Shown: positions 1 to 12,739, numbered from the stretch's first letter. The stretch: 64,000 nucleotides of DNA from Neoceratodus forsteri (GCA_016271365.2 JADMNL010000028.1:96131501-96195500); one strand, 5' to 3'. The notes: generated by a model from the letters alone, not told the origin. Translations and numbers: made by a program.

Positions 1-2189
1 TCATCAGTATGACATTTTTTTTATTCTCTTGACCAACCATTTACAAAAGGAATATGCAATATTTGGTACACCAACAAGAAAATATTAAAGTACTGTCTGA
101 AAGAGCTTATATAAACATAGGGCTTGTGTTAAAGTGGTAAAAAGCATTTTCATGAGTAAAAAAGCTATTTTTTATAGTTTCATTGCCATTGAATGTGTTA
201 TAATAGATTATGTTAAAGAGCCGCTGATGCTTCCAGGAGAACTTTGAAAAACATAATATTTGGATACAGTTCGGCTTATATTTCATATTAGTTCTGTATT
301 TGTCCTCTCTATTGGGGTGTTGAGGAGCAGGTGCCACTCTGGGGTGAAATAGGGCCTAGGGAGAAGCCGGACATGTTTAGTCCCCATACCGAGGGTTCCC
401 ACCAGACTGAGTGGGCAGGCAACCAGCAGGCCAGAAACCTCTGCTAGTCTCCTTCGGGTGGTGCTGTGCAATGCAAGATTGACTGTCAACAAAACTGCAA
501 TTATAGTGGGCTTGATTTCCTCAATTGATTTCGCTTGATGTAGCATTTAAGACATCAGCTGCCAGAAGGTAGGGCATTCAAGTCCCGGGGGCTCCTTTAG
601 CTACCGACACTGTTGGTAGCACCTTTGAAAGCCATTCTCCCTACAGCTGCCTATGGTTCACTCGGTCTCCATTCTATACCCTCCTTTGTCCTTCCTGCCC
701 CTTAAGGGTGAAGACTGTTAAGTTCTTCTGTTCTCGCCCCTCTGGGGCTTGGCCTTACCCCTCTGGGGTTTGGCTTCTCCCCCTAGGCTTTGCTTGGAGG
801 ACAGGTGAGTTCCTTTCAGTGGCTGTTGCTCTCTTCCTCAGCTGGGGGTGGTGGGCCCCAGCAGGGTTCCCCTTTAACTGCAGAGGCCTCTACTCACAGC
901 ACCGCCACAGCTTTCCCATTAGAGGGATAGAGTGAGTCCTTCCTCTAAAACATCTTCCCTGAATTGGATCTCTAAATTGCAGTAATGAGCCATTATTAAT
1001 TCATCCCAAGGTTGGAGGGAAGATGACCAAGGCCTTCGATCCTCAGAGGTTCCCCCTCATAGAGTTTTTTTCCTCTGCTCCGAGCCAAAGATCATAAAGG
1101 TTTGGTAATCCTTCAAGTAATATATCTACAGTAGTACATTTTGACTCAGGTAGGTTTCCGCTGTTGAGTTGAGGTTGGATGGTGCCTTCTTTCTACTTTT
1201 CATTCCCTCTCTCCTTACGGAAGTCATGCCCCTTATGCTATCAGTACTGAAATCATCAGTTATTGTACAATCCTCCTGTGTGTGTGTTACATGTTATCAC
1301 TACTCTGTTGATCCATGTTCATCCAGTTTCTGTTTTTACCACTTTCTTCTCGACTTTTTTGGGGGCTGCTCCCTAAGGTACCTTTAACCTAAAGGAATTA
1401 TCTTCCCACAGCACTGCTAGTGGCGGACTCAAGAGGGTTCCTTTGCCTTCACGGTACCTCGACAAGGAGGTAGTTCCCCATGGGAAAGAGAGTGCGAACG
1501 GCCAAAGTGTCTATTTATCACAATCGACAGCATAATCATTCAAATACCATCAGTCTATCAATGAAGTTGTACAAGCATACACTCATCACTAAGTTGCAGA
1601 CACACATTGAAAAGTTTTTATGAAAACAACTGATAAAATAGGCAAACTAAAATTCGCCAGTATCCAGATTAAACACTTTTGCTGCTAAAAATACAAAAAG
1701 TTAACAGAGCAAATTTATACAGTCACCAGTAGAGCTGGGCTGTCTCCACCTCTCCAATGACCTAGGGAGCTCTGGCAACTCTGTGGATTTCTGGCTTCTC
1801 ATAGGATGGAGATCCTCTATTCAAGAAAAGTCTGGACCCTGACACATTGTGGTGTGTGCCGTAGTACCCGACAGTGGAGGGTTGGCTACTTGTATGTAAA
1901 CATAGGAGGGATTTTCAGAGTTTTCTGTCCATTTTCTGGATGCATGTATGCAATTCTGTCTGAAAAGTTAGACCACAAAAGGGTGGTTTAACTTTATAGC
2001 ACAAGTATTACAGGTGCGTCCAGATAATGGACGGCAGTACCACAGCTGCAGCCAAATGTGCTGTAAACTGCAGAAATTGTTAGAAATGCATCCAGATGTA
2101 TGAGAATAGAATGCACACATACTGATGCATTTGCATGGAAGCAGCACACATCCAAAATATGGGCACAAGTCTAGTAGTTTGAAAATCCC
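1..2189. other. Unassigned non-coding DNA
   Basis: I recognise no gene, RNA or named repeat here. Open frames are short and lack family motifs. Around 735-790 a short phrase (ctctggggyttggcyt) is repeated imperfectly, which looks like a tiny local duplication. The stretch at 600-960 is richer in C and T than its surroundings. Confidence 0.4.
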
Positions 2190-2870
2190 GCCCATAGAAT
2201 TTTACGGTAGAAAAGGACCGCCTGTCCCACTTAGTTTGTCCAGATGTTCCCTGCCTATTCTGTCTTTGCAGACATTATCTGGTCTCCATCAACCTCCCAC
2301 ATCCCTGCCTCCTATCTAATATACCCCTATGTCTATCCCCCCTGTTCTAACCTCCACCTTCTGCTGGCAGTCTCTTCCAGGCATCTTCCATCCTTTCAGT
2401 GAAGAAATATTTACTCGTATCACACCTGAATATCCCCTCTCCAGGTTCATTGCATGCCCTTGGTCTTGGTACTTGTTTTCTTTTGAAAGAGACTCCCCAC
2501 CTGTACCCTGTTCACCCCTCTTAGGTATTTGTAGGTCTTTATCATGTTACCTGTCCCACCTCTCTCTCTTGCTCCCTCCCTCCCCCCCCTTCCAAGGTGT
2601 ACATGTTGAGATCCCTCAGTCTCTCCTTGTAGGGCTTCTTGTGCAAACCATGCACCATTTTAGTTACCCTTCTCTGGACCACCTCTAACCTGCCTATGTC
2701 CTTTCTGAGGAGCAGTCTCTGAAACTGAGCACAGTACTCCAGGTGTGGTTGCACCAGTGAGCGATATAATGGCAACACCGCCTCCCCCCTCCTGCTGGAG
2801 TTACCACTGACTATGCAACCCAACATCCCACTAGCCTTACCTACTGCCTTGCCACATTGCCCTGCAACCT
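2190..2870 (-). mobile_element. CR1-like LINE, 3' end with C-terminal RT remnant
   Basis: The minus strand encodes the last part of a CR1-type reverse transcriptase (about 2826-2542), including PLYRSLVQPHLEYCAQF followed by a VVQRRVTKMVHGL segment. This is the thumb and C-terminal region of CR1 ORF2. The 3' UTR follows toward lower coordinates and ends near 2190-2210, in a sequence also seen at the ends of the CR1 copies at 4262 and 13536. The copy is 5' truncated, as is usual for CR1. It is a fossil with no complete ORF. Membership in the CR1 group is fairly secure; the subfamily is not determined. Confidence 0.8.
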
Positions 2871-3184
2871 TGACGTCCTCAGATATGATAACCCAAGGTC
2901 CCTTTTCTGTCTAATGAACTGGCAGGCAGAGGGGACTCCCAACTGCATGCTGTACTGTCTGTATAGATGTGGGATGATAATTAAAAACTACAAAAGTGCT
3001 TTGACAGCAACCAGCTGTGGCAGGGTCAGAACCCTGTCCCATTTTAATGGGGAAAATGCACTCTCTAGAAACTAGGAGTTTAAGAATAAATAACTTTAAA
3101 GGCAGGAAGGAGTTACTTTCTTACAGCCTTAGAGTTGTTTTCTTTAGTTTGTCTTAGGATACTCTGTAAAGACAGCTAATTAAG
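2871..3184. other. Short unassigned spacer
   Basis: The first part (to about 2920) may still belong to the flanking CR1 copy. The rest holds nothing recognisable. Confidence 0.35.
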
Positions 3185-3560
3185 TGTGATGTTCAGAAAT
3201 GGACAGGGACTGAGTTACCTGCAAGATCTTCTACATCCCTACTGCCCCTCCTGGCAGCTCCGCTCCACCAATGAGGGATTACCAGAGATTCCCAGAATCT
3301 GTTTAAAATCATCTGGGCCCGTGTGCGTTGAATTTGTGGCCCTGTCCCTGTGGAACTCTCTACCTCGTCGGATTCAAAATTGCCTGATGGTGGAGAGTTT
3401 TAAGTCTGCATTAAAGACTTATTTATTTAATCTTGCTTTTCTTGATGCTAGTTGATCAACTGCAGATGTTTTTATGTGTTTTATGATTATGTACTACGCT
3501 ATGGTTTTAGAATAGCGCTATTTATAAAGAAAAACTGATCGAATGATTGATTGATTGAAC
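3185..3560 (+). mobile_element. L2-like LINE 3' end
   Basis: The plus strand encodes the extreme C-terminus of an L2-group LINE protein (to the stop near 3453), with the signature LWNSLPRRIQ followed by FKSALKTYLFNLAF. The 3' UTR contains a short stem-like phrase (tagcgctatttataaag) and ends in a simple repeat of the tgat type at 3541-3558. Such repetitive 3' tails are typical of L2-group elements, which do not use poly(A). The copy is 5' truncated. The same family occurs at 21540-21945. Confidence 0.75.
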
Positions 3561-4260
3561 AAAAGGGCAGAGAGGTCAGATCAGGAAATCTATAAGAAAA
3601 AGCCATAGAAGGTGAAATGAAAGCACTCTTGATACACTGTCTGAGCTCTCTGAGAAGAATGTGAAGACTGCCTAAGAAGCTGAGAACAAGAAAGCCCTAA
3701 CCTAGTCAAACAGGTTAACCTGACCCCAATGTATTACATCTTACTGCTTATAAAGGGGTCCACGGTTTTGACACAAGAAAGAATTTTAGAGCAGATGTGG
3801 AGTGACAAAGGCACTGCTGAGCTTGCTGTTTATAACTGATGTGAAGCAGTTGCCAAATCAGTTTTTCAGTCTGTTTACCATTCTGAAGCCATCTGACAGA
3901 AGAAAGATATTTTTTGTTGTGTTTTGAATAAAACTATGTTATTTGCATCTTTTACCTTTTTCTGTGGTCTATTAGTACTTCTTGTCTCACTCCGGTACCA
4001 TATTAGCCTTTGGGACAATTACCGCCATAGTTGGCAGGGCACCACACTACACCACTGGCTGACAACTGGAATGGCAGCTAACTGGCACGATAAGGCCCTT
4101 CTCTCAGAAATAAGGCCTGAAAGGGCAGTTGTGTTACATAATAAATATTGGATCTTATTCTGGTTGTTTTCAAATTTGTTACTAAACAGGCTGTTAAACA
4201 TTTCATCTTGTTCCCCTCATATTATCCCTGATAAGGGCTTATTTTTGATCTAGTCCCCCA
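3561..4260 (+). other. Unassigned; possible LTR-like promoter and poly(A) pair
   Basis: No gene is recognised. A TATA-like TTATAAAGGGG lies at 3747-3757 and AATAAA at 3927-3932. This spacing would suit the U3/R/U5 of a solo LTR, but I found neither clear TG...CA ends nor a target-site duplication. A 109-codon open frame at 3924-4253 matches nothing known to me. Confidence 0.25.
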
Positions 4261-4261
4261 G

Positions 4262-6905
4262 AAAACGTAGAATATAGAAACATAGAATGTGACGGCAGAT
4301 AAAGACCATTTGGTCCACCCTGTCTGCCCATTTGTCCTTGCCTATACTGTTACTGCAGACCTTATTTGATCTCCGCCCCCCCCACTTCCCACTAAGATTT
4401 CCTTTGTGCCTATCCCATGCATACTTGAAGCCCACCGCTTTTTCGTCCCCACCAGCTCCACTGGAAAACTGTTCCAGGCATCCAGGCTCTTTCACTGAAG
4501 AAGCACTTCCTCATATCTCTCTTGGCTTTGACCTCCTTCCAGCTTCATTGCATATCCACTTATTCTTGTGCATCTTTTCTTTGGACAAATACTCCCCTTC
4601 AATATCTTATCTTCCCCCATGAGTTAGTACTTATATGTCTCTATTATATCCCCCCTGCTGTCTCCCAGGGTGCTCATGTTGAGGTCCTTCAGTCTCTCCT
4701 CATTGGGCTTCTGATCCATGCACTGAACCATTTTAGTTGGCCTCCTCTGCCCTCCTCTGGACAGCTTCCACTCTGTCTATGTCCTTCCTGAGATGTGGTC
4801 GGCGGAACAAGACACAGTACGCCAGGTGGGGTCTCTCCATCGATTTATATAGTGGCACAGCACTCCAAGTGGGGTCTTGCCAGTGATCTATACAGAGGCA
4901 ACACCACTTCCCTCCCTCTTTCTGCTGTGATACACCTCCCTATGGACCTTAGCATCCCACTAGCCCTCCCAGCTCTCTTGTCACACTGCCTGGCCACCGT
5001 TAGGTAATCCAGTATGATTACCCCCAAGTCTCTTTCTTGTTTGGTGGTCATCAGTACCACCCCACCCATTTTGTACTCAGACCCTTGGTTTCTGTGACCC
5101 AAGTGCATTATTTTGCACTTTTCACATTGAAACCCAGCTGCTATATCCTTGATCACTCCTAAGGTCACAGCTCTTCCTTTACACCCCTCCCCCCACTGGA
5201 ATGTCCACTCTATTGCAGATTTTGGTGTTATCCATAAACAGACAGACCTACCTTCCAGCTCCTCTGCAATGTCAGTTGTAAAGACCTCTCAGCACTGATC
5301 CCTGAGGCACCCAACTGGTCAACCTCCCTTCCTTGGAGTGAACTCCATTTACAACAACCCTCTGCTGTATCAATTTCTTACCCATCTAACCACTTTTGAA
5401 CCCACCCCTAAGCTACCAAGCTTGCTTATGAGTCTCCTATGTGGAACGGTGTTGAAAGCCTTACTGAAATCTAGGTAGGCTGCCTCCACCACTCCATCCT
5501 GATCTAGTTCCTTGATCACCCAGTCAAAGGAATCTATCATTTTCATTTGACTTGACCTCCCTCTGGGAATCCATGTGCTGCCTTGGGTCCTGTAACTCAA
5601 TGGATTCACAATCTTTTCCTTCAGCAGCGATTCCATTAACTTTCCCATTGCCAATGCTAGGCAGACTGATCTATAATTGCAGCCGCCTCCCTGCTACCAC
5701 TTTTGTGTAGTGGGACTACATTCGTCCTCCTCCAGCCCTCCAGAACCACTCCAGTTTCCAATGAGCTGGGTCTCCCCCCCTTCTTTTTCCCTCCAGTCAC
5801 AGCTCCATGGGACCTCCCCCAGGCATCCTAGTCCTGTATCCTGCCTGGCCTGAAGCCCCCCCGAACTGGACCTACTCTCTCCTCCCCCTCCCTGCAGCCA
5901 ACACCCCCGGTTTGACCCACCCGGGATCAGTCTCCCTCTCCTCTTGGGCGCACTTACAAGTCAGACTCTGGCTGCAAGGTAGGGCTGGAGAATGGAGGAC
6001 CTGGAAGGTCAGTCGGGGATGGCCCAGCAGGGGGCATGGGGGACAGGTGCCATCGCCTGTCCATGGTGCCGTTGGTTTCCACTGTTCTGTGTGTTACCCC
6101 TCCCACTCCCTCCTTGCATGGTGCATGTCGACGCTCTGGCGCACAGCAACCCTGCCGGCATCATCCACGCTGAATGTGTGCTTGTCTTGGCTGCTGCAGT
6201 GCCTCTGGCCTCCACTGGAGGTCACCAGCATGCCGGGACAACCCACCCCATTCTACCGGGAGGAGAGCACCACTGGGGCACTCATCTTCAGCCCTCTCCG
6301 GTCAACCCCCGGTGGCTAAAGCTCATTCCCGAACCCGGGTCGCTGGCATGGTGCAAGGTGTGGCATCCAGCGCCTCAACCCTCAGGGCCACCGGGCCAGC
6401 CATTCAATGAGCTGTTAAATAGGACTGTCAGAGGTGCCCCTGTACCTCCCCGAGCTCCATCAGTACCCTTGGATACACCCCATCTGACCCCATTGCCTTG
6501 TCCACGTTCAGATTAGAGTCCCTTCAGGACTTTCTCCTTTGAGAGCAGACTAGTGTCCACTTTCCTCCCTTCAATGCTCCTGTTACTTTTTGTGGCTCCT
6601 CTCCTTCTCCTTCCTCTGTGAACACTGAACAAAATATTTGTTCAGTATGTCTGCCTTTTCCTTGTCCACCTCTGAAACCCCCCCCCTTTCCTTTTTCACC
6701 TTACAGTCACACCCCTGGTCTTTCTTCTCACTTACATACCTTAAAAAAGTCCTATCCCCTTTCCTTACCATCTGGGCTATTCTCTCTTCTGTTTGCTTCT
6801 TTATGCTCCTTACTGCCCTCATTGCTTCCCCCTGTTTCCACCGATACACTTCCCTAGCCTTCTCCCCCTGCATCTCCTTATACCTTCTGAAATGTTTTTT
6901 GTAGC
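4262..6905 (-). mobile_element. CR1-like LINE, long but broken copy
   Basis: Several parts of a CR1 ORF2 lie in order on the minus strand, read from high to low coordinates. First is the linker before RT at about 6873-6583 (RYVSEKKDQGC, ADILNKYFVQCSQ). Next is the start of RT near 6560-6450 (a MGSDGVYPRVLMELGEV-like stretch). After an interruption come a TNVVPLHKSGSREAA segment near 5680-5740 and AYLDFSKAFNTVPHRRL at 5654-5370. Then FQCEKCKIMHLG with ERDLGVI and PLYRSLARPHLE lie at 5168-4845. The 3' UTR ends at about 4262 (tagaaacatagaatgtgacg on the plus strand). Stops and frameshifts separate the pieces, so it is inactive. Confidence 0.82.
5780..6430. other. GC-rich insertion inside the CR1 copy
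   Basis: The CR1 protein reading breaks after a VLMELGEV-like segment near 6450 and resumes with an EGWRRTNVVPLHK-like segment near 5740. In CR1 these two motifs are separated by only a few tens of residues, yet about 650 bases of clearly more GC-rich DNA lie between them. Long open frames across it on both strands (for example 5807-6319) are expected from low stop-codon density in GC-rich DNA and resemble nothing known. I see no clean terminal repeats or target-site duplication. Confidence 0.5.
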
Positions 6906-7080
6906 TGGGTAAGGTCCAAGTGCCTGTTTTCAGGAGTGATCTGAGAGCACTGGGGAGGTGAAGTGACTTGCTTAGAGTTGCACAGTATGTAAGTGGAGGT
7001 TGTAGGAATCAAACCCTGGTCTGCTGGATGTAACAAGCTCATTCACAGCTCGTTACTCTAACCTCTAAGCTATTTTCCAG
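6905..7080 (-). mobile_element. MIR/CORE-like tRNA-derived SINE fragment
   Basis: On the minus strand the sequence contains a B-box-like gggtttgattcc, then a cacttacatactgtgcaact...aagtcactt core. This layout resembles MIR/CORE-SINEs. A related copy lies at 30735-30885 in the same orientation, and a better-preserved one lies at 61170-61395 on the plus strand. Confidence 0.55.
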
Positions 7081-7710
7081 CCCCATAAAATACTGCACAG
7101 TCACAGATAAATTTTACAGTATGTAAGCCCCCCTAAATGGGGGCTTACCTCTGAGGGCTATGGCTCCCAGTGCTCCCTGGCGTGGCCCATAAGTGGCCCT
7201 GGTGGGATTCAGGCCTGCTGGCCCCATTGCGTTGTGCAGCTACAGCTGCCAAAATCCCAGGTGTCTTGGCCCTATGTCCAGATGGGGGCCTAGTCCCAAC
7301 TGTTGTTTTAGCAACTCCGGGCATTCAAGAGGCATGCCAGCAGTCCTGGTGAGTCATAAAAGCCACTCTGCACAGCGTAAATAAACAAGATGGCAGCCCA
7401 CACCCTTCTGAGCATGCGCAGCTGCCAGGAGTAAAAACTTAAAGGAGCCGCAGCTCCATTAGGTGGTTTGGGTTACGAACAAAATTTGTAAGCAAAATGT
7501 GTAGGCAGTGGAGCCAGGGATCATCTGAGGGACACTTTTGGGTGAAAAAGGGAGTGTTTTCAGCCCTTTTAAGGGCAAATACATAATTATAAAGGGACTG
7601 CACTTTGAGGACTGAAAGTAAATAAAGATGGCAGCCCCCATGGGACTCCAAAGCAAACGGGATGCTGGGTAAGAGGTGAGAGGGCAACTAAAAGCCCAGG
7701 CAGACAGCAG

Positions 7711-7746
7711 CCAATCAGAGTAGGACTTTGGGAACAGTATAAATAG
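7711..7746 (+). promoter_or_regulatory. CCAAT box and TATA box
   Basis: CCAATCAG lies at 7711-7718 and TATAAATAG at 7738-7746. The order and spacing match a vertebrate RNA polymerase II core promoter, which would start transcription near 7770 on the plus strand. It lies inside the possible LTR-derived block. No coding sequence follows, so activity is unproven. Confidence 0.45.
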
Positions 7747-8548
7747 AGCTGCCTTCCCCACCAAAAGGGAATTCAGTTTTGGGACTTCAGAGGTGCAGAA
7801 GTGCAAGAGAGACTTCTGTGGGCTACCCCAGCCCAAGGCCTGTACCCAACACCCATTGGCCAGTTCGGCCTCAGTTATCTGCAGCTAGCCAGGGAGCCTG
7901 AAAGTTTAGTGCTATTGAAAGAGAGTTTTGAAAGCTGCTGCAAATAAGCGATGCTGTCGGTAACAATAGCTCTGCAATAATGCCGTCAGCTGAGCCCCCT
8001 GCATCCCCCAGTGGGGGGGCTCTGACCCCCGCATCTTCTGTACTGAAGGATTCTCACTCCGGTGGGGAGTGAATCACGGGGAACATTAAAATATGTGGGG
8101 CCGTGCAATACTGTTTCCATGGCCCTGTGTCAAAGAAACAAAGTCCCGAGTGCACAAAAATGTTGGAGACCAGGATTTGAACACTGGTCTTCTCTGTCAC
8201 TGGCTGAGCTGCTCTATGCCCTAGCCCTCCACACCACAGGAGGAGCTCGGCCAGCCTCCTGGATCCTGGTGCCCTTGTTTGTGGTGAGCACTATGGACAG
8301 TTACCTGGGGAGTGCTTACTGAAAGCGCTGTAGATCCCCTCTCACTGTCCGTGGTAGCGCTACATGAACTAGCACTTTCTAGACTGGTGCTATTCTAACC
8401 GGGTACCAAACCAAGCCTGTTTGTAGTTGCTACAGAGAGAAGGATTTCTGGAGCTGTGCAGCTAGAGCCAACAAAAGGTGTGGAGCTGCGGTGTGAAAGC
8501 AAATACTGTGAGTTGTGCTGCTTGAGTTGAAAAGTGCTGCAGCTGAAA

Positions 8549-8765
8549 CTAGAGACTGAGCCCCTGTGTGCCCCCCTCAGAGGGGTTTGAGTGTTTGCTA
8601 CTTGTGTGTACTGAGGCTAGAGACTGAGCCACTGTGTACCCCCCTCAGAGGGGTTCGAGTGTTTGCTACTTGTGTGTACTGAGGCTAGAGACTGAGCCGG
8701 AGCCCAGCCACAGTTGCGCCTAGAGAAGACAAAGTGGGAGTGCTTGGGCTAGAGACTGAGCCAAA
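8549..8765 (+). repeat. 68-bp tandem repeat, about three units
   Basis: Units beginning ctagagactgagcc start at 8549, 8617, 8685 and 8749. The first two are nearly identical over 68 bp, the third diverges after about 14 bp, and the fourth is only a start. Each complete unit contains cccctcagagggg, a short palindrome. Confidence 0.85.
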
Positions 8766-9088
8766 GCACAGCTAAAGGTTGATGCAGTTAACGTGTGGGA
8801 GAGCATCCCATCTGGGGAACATTCAGCCTGCCTGGTACCCCAGATCACCGACGGAGAAGAGAACCAGCGCAGAACATGGTGAGAAGCCTGCCTGGTGAAC
8901 ACTGTCCACAAAGGCCTCAGAGGCAAAGATTTTAAAGGCTAGGCAGGTGAAGACCAGCATTCTTCCATTTTTCAGTCAGACCTGCTGCTGTGGTACCTCC
9001 ATGGTACCGTACAAAATCCAGCTTGCTGAAACCCCTCTTGATCAATGAAACTGTAAGTACCTCTGGGCTGTGGCTCAGGGGAGAACTC

Positions 9089-9110
9089 TATTAGCTAGCT
9101 AGCTAGCTAG
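9089..9110 (+). repeat. Short (TAGC)n microsatellite
   Basis: About five perfect tandem copies of the tetranucleotide tagc/ctag lie here, inside the possible LTR-derived block. Confidence 0.9.
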
Positions 9111-9480
9111 TCAGAAAAAGGGGGTTAAGTCCTGGGCAGGACTGTGCTAAGTATAAAGCTGTGCCCAGGCAGTAAAGTTAAAGGTTGCATCTGTTTAAAA
9201 GTTATTTGGGCCCCAATATAAGATCCCTAGCATCAAAATCTGAACCACAGTGTGGTACCCACTGTAGGGGACTATAGTGACTCTGCAGCTGTTGATGGGA
9301 AGCCGGGTGCACCAGCAGGTGGGAGGTGGGGATATTGTGTTGGGTAACAATTCTGAGTCAGTTATTAATGATATTGTGCTGTTTTCTCCCTGTTTCCCCT
9401 TTCTCCCAAATACATCCTGTTAATTGTTCATGTTATATTCTGGTACTGTGAATCACTGCAAAAGGGGGGAATTGTTATTG

Positions 9481-12400
9481 TACTGGGAAGTGTCTTTGGG
9501 GGCAGCTATTGTATATTTCCTGGGGGGTGGTAACCTGTAATCTGTTCACAGGTATTCCATGCCATTACTCCAGGTGGAGGCACTGTGCTACTTCTCTTGA
9601 CACCAGAACCCGGGCCAAACCCCTCAGGGGTGCATACAGTGTGAATGCCATGGGCCTCGGAACAGCCAAGGTGAGGCAAAGACCTGTTACAAGTAAATAT
9701 AAAAAACAATATTTACACAAAATCTACAGTATATACAGAAACCAAATGGGAAATACAAACACACTAGAACATCAATCAAACAAGTTTAAAAAAAAAATGA
9801 AGTACAGATTGAAAAATACTAACTGAACTGACTAAATTCTAAATTCTTACCCCAGGTACTTAGAAGAGCAGCTTTGCTATCTTGTCAGTCAGAATCCACA
9901 TTTTCTATATTGAAATCACCTTTCACTTCAGATTATAAAATACTGTAACTTGCGCAAAGATACAAATGTCATTTTATTACACATTGGCTATGAGTTGTTC
10001 TGCCCTGACAACGATGCCCATAGCTGCCACAATCTGGAGTATACTTTCTCCTGCTCTGAGAAAAGAAAAATACCTGTCTTTCTTCTGCCCCCGCCCACAA
10101 TTGAAATGTTTTGGATGCTCCCATTATGCCGCAGAGTTGATGACATGTCAAAACCCATGGTGACCAACATTTTATCTGTGAAATGCGATCAGTTCCATTC
10201 AAACCCCAGCCAATGTTTACTGGTTCTGGGATTGCTTGCTAGCTCACCTCAGAAGGCCATTACAGTTCCCCTCCAGTAGCAGCACAGTATTGTTTTACAG
10301 AGCCCGTCTCAAGGATCATCCCATCCAGTACTATTTGTTTATTTGTTTGAATATTGGTAACTGGGAAAAGCATGGGGAGCCGAGGCTCATTTCCAGGTTT
10401 AGCCCGGGGGGGGGGGTGGAGTATAAATGGAACAAGATTTCAATAGCCATGTTTACATGGCGGCCCGCATGCTCAGGTTGCTGCGACGCAAGTGCTGCCA
10501 CGTGGACACTTACCAAATCGCGGTAGGCCTACCCCTGCAATGCCTGGCAGTCCCAGAAAGTTTGGGGATGCATTCAGGAGTGAGCGGTTTAAGTGGTCAT
10601 GTGGACAGGCTGCACCGTTCGCTCCCACTTGAGAGCACTTCCATCAGCTGACTGCCGCTACTCCTAGCCCCTCTCCAGCACATCTTATATCAGCGCTGAG
10701 GGGGGCTGTGTAGATGCATTAGCCAAGCGTCTTTTGGGTTGGGACAGCTCTGCAACACTCCAAAGAAGGGGCGAGGTCAGCCGTGTAAACACGGCCAATG
10801 ACACATTAGGTGAGCAGTTACAGTAACAACTTAAAGTGCAAGATCAAAAGATACACAAACAGGCAAACAACGACGATTGGTCATGACAAGGACTTGCAGC
10901 ACAAACTTGCAGGCACAGAATAAATACAGAATAAAGTTACTGTGAGGCTAATCACTGTAATGAGAGCTATTATCTATTCCCAGCACATCTGAACTTCTCA
11001 GATTAACACTTTGCATGTATTAATGAACCCACAGAAGCAAATATTTTAATAATCATCATAATTAATAATGCCCCCCATTGCACCTGGAAATGAGCCTTGA
11101 CTCATTGTGACTTACCGAGCCACCAAACTTTAAATAATCAGAGAAAGAAAATAAAGCATAACAATACATATGTATTCATTCTGTATCACAAATGGGTATA
11201 TTTAAATTGTATTTCAGTTGTAACATATTGTACACATTATGCCTATATAAATTGATTTTAAATATTTCATTCTGTGTCACCAGCTAGTTCACCTTTAAAG
11301 GACACCATTGAAAATCAGCTGTATGATCATTTTTTCTTCTGAATAAACATAAATTAGTACTACTATTACTCTTCCTACTTAACCTCTCAGTGCTCCGGTC
11401 GACCTAGCAGTGAAAATGAGTACTCAGAAACAATAGGTTGCATCTCAGCTGGGCTATCCAAGGTAAATAAACTGTAATATAAATATTTCTTTGTACATGT
11501 TGTTTTTGCCAAATAAGAACATACTGTATGTGTCCAACAACAGAATGTATTTGCGATTATTATTAGTCTACTCTGCATATTTTGGTTAGGACTTGCCCTT
11601 CAAGTGTTGTAAAGTAATTTGTTCAACCACCAAGGATGCTGTCAAAACTATCTTTAAATGCAGTATGTTTGTTGTAAATGCTTACAGCATCTCTTACAAG
11701 CAGCGGCAAACTAAATTAGCCACTCTTATATAGTAACAAGGGGCTCTTTCATAGTGTGGGCCATTGCTCTGATGATGTCCCTAGCACAGCCGACTCCTTG
11801 TTAGTGCACTGCCATCACATTTGCTAAAGGCAATACCTGTAAAAACTTGTTTTTTTTTCTTTAATTTTTTAGGATTTATGATCTGTGAATATGATACAGT
11901 GGGGAGCTTTTGCCAATAACACAGACACAGGAGGGAGACAATTCAAACAAATTGAAGAAATGCAGAATATCTGCAGTGGTTGCTGAAAATTTATTCAAAG
12001 CAGAAACAAGACAGCAGAGAGTAAATAGCCTGAAATACCCCACCGCTTTGCCTCTCCAGTAAGAGTGGTTTTCTCTTGTATCCTTCAGGGGTCAGAAGAG
12101 CTCAGCTTGACTTTGCTGTCCTGATGGGAATAACAAAAGCAGCTCCACTCAAGGGCTGTGCTGTGCTCACAACATTATTGCTCAAAGAAATAAAAGCAGC
12201 ACCAACCACCAGATGCTTGCAAAAATCCTCTAATGATGAAAAAAAGCACTTACATTTCTGGTGATGCCTGCAAGGTGCAGTATCCCCATGGAGAGTTGAG
12301 GCTTCAGCTAAGCTCAACTGGTTTCATACGTGTGCCTGTTCAGAGTAGTCTCAGGCATAGTTTTTGGCTTTGAGAACCTCGGACGGAACCTGAGCAGTTC

Positions 12401-12739
12401 TGATACCCTAAGAATGTAAGACTACCCTTATAAATCTGGCCTTGGTATTCATAATAATTTCTACGTGATTGAGGCCAATTACTAATATATTGAAGTGATC
12501 AAGTTCTATCAATACTATATTAAAAATTTAAAAACCTTCCCTAGAATGTGCCTGCATACAAGGCCACTTTTCACAGAATAGGTGTCTTATCCACAGGGGA
12601 AAGGAGTTCCCCGGAAGGTCGAGAGTGCTCCCCCAAGCTACAACATGGTAAGAGTGGCCCACTGCATCACCACACAACAGAACTCCAATAGAACATCCTA
12701 GTTAAAAAACAAACAAACAAAAAAACACTATGCTTTTTG
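9481..12739. other. Mostly unassigned DNA with SINE tail fragments
   Basis: No gene is recognised. A phrase close to cacctggaaatgagcct, the tail seen in the MIR/CORE-like SINE copies, occurs on the plus strand near 11078-11100 and inverted near 10380-10400. On the minus strand an AATAAA lies near 9970-9978, downstream of a 77-codon open frame at 10202-9969, so a processed-transcript remnant is possible but unproven. A G run lies near 10408-10417 and an A/C-rich run near 12700-12727. Confidence 0.4.

Larger units (their letters stand above)
7122..9480 (+). other. Possible LTR-derived block with promoter
   Basis: No protein is recognised. The block opens with TGTAAGCCCCC, which forms a hairpin with GGGGGCTTAC (7123-7148, 10-bp stem). 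It contains a CCAAT box and TATA box (separate entry), a tandem repeat, and a purine run aaaaggggggaa near 9460-9471 like a polypurine tract. Two short segments ending in gtaaataaa and agatggcagccc (about 7375-7410 and 7617-7640) are near-duplicates. An LTR element remnant would fit, but no matching second LTR or duplication was found. Confidence 0.3.

Noticed and set aside
5807..6516. Open frames of 170 and 174 codons on the plus strand
   Set aside because: They overlap each other, lie in GC-rich DNA with few stop codons inside a CR1 copy, and show no domain, signal or repeat structure typical of a protein.
9969..10202. Possible processed pseudogene with AATAAA on the minus strand
   Set aside because: No recognisable protein similarity, no poly(A) tail and no target-site duplication were seen.
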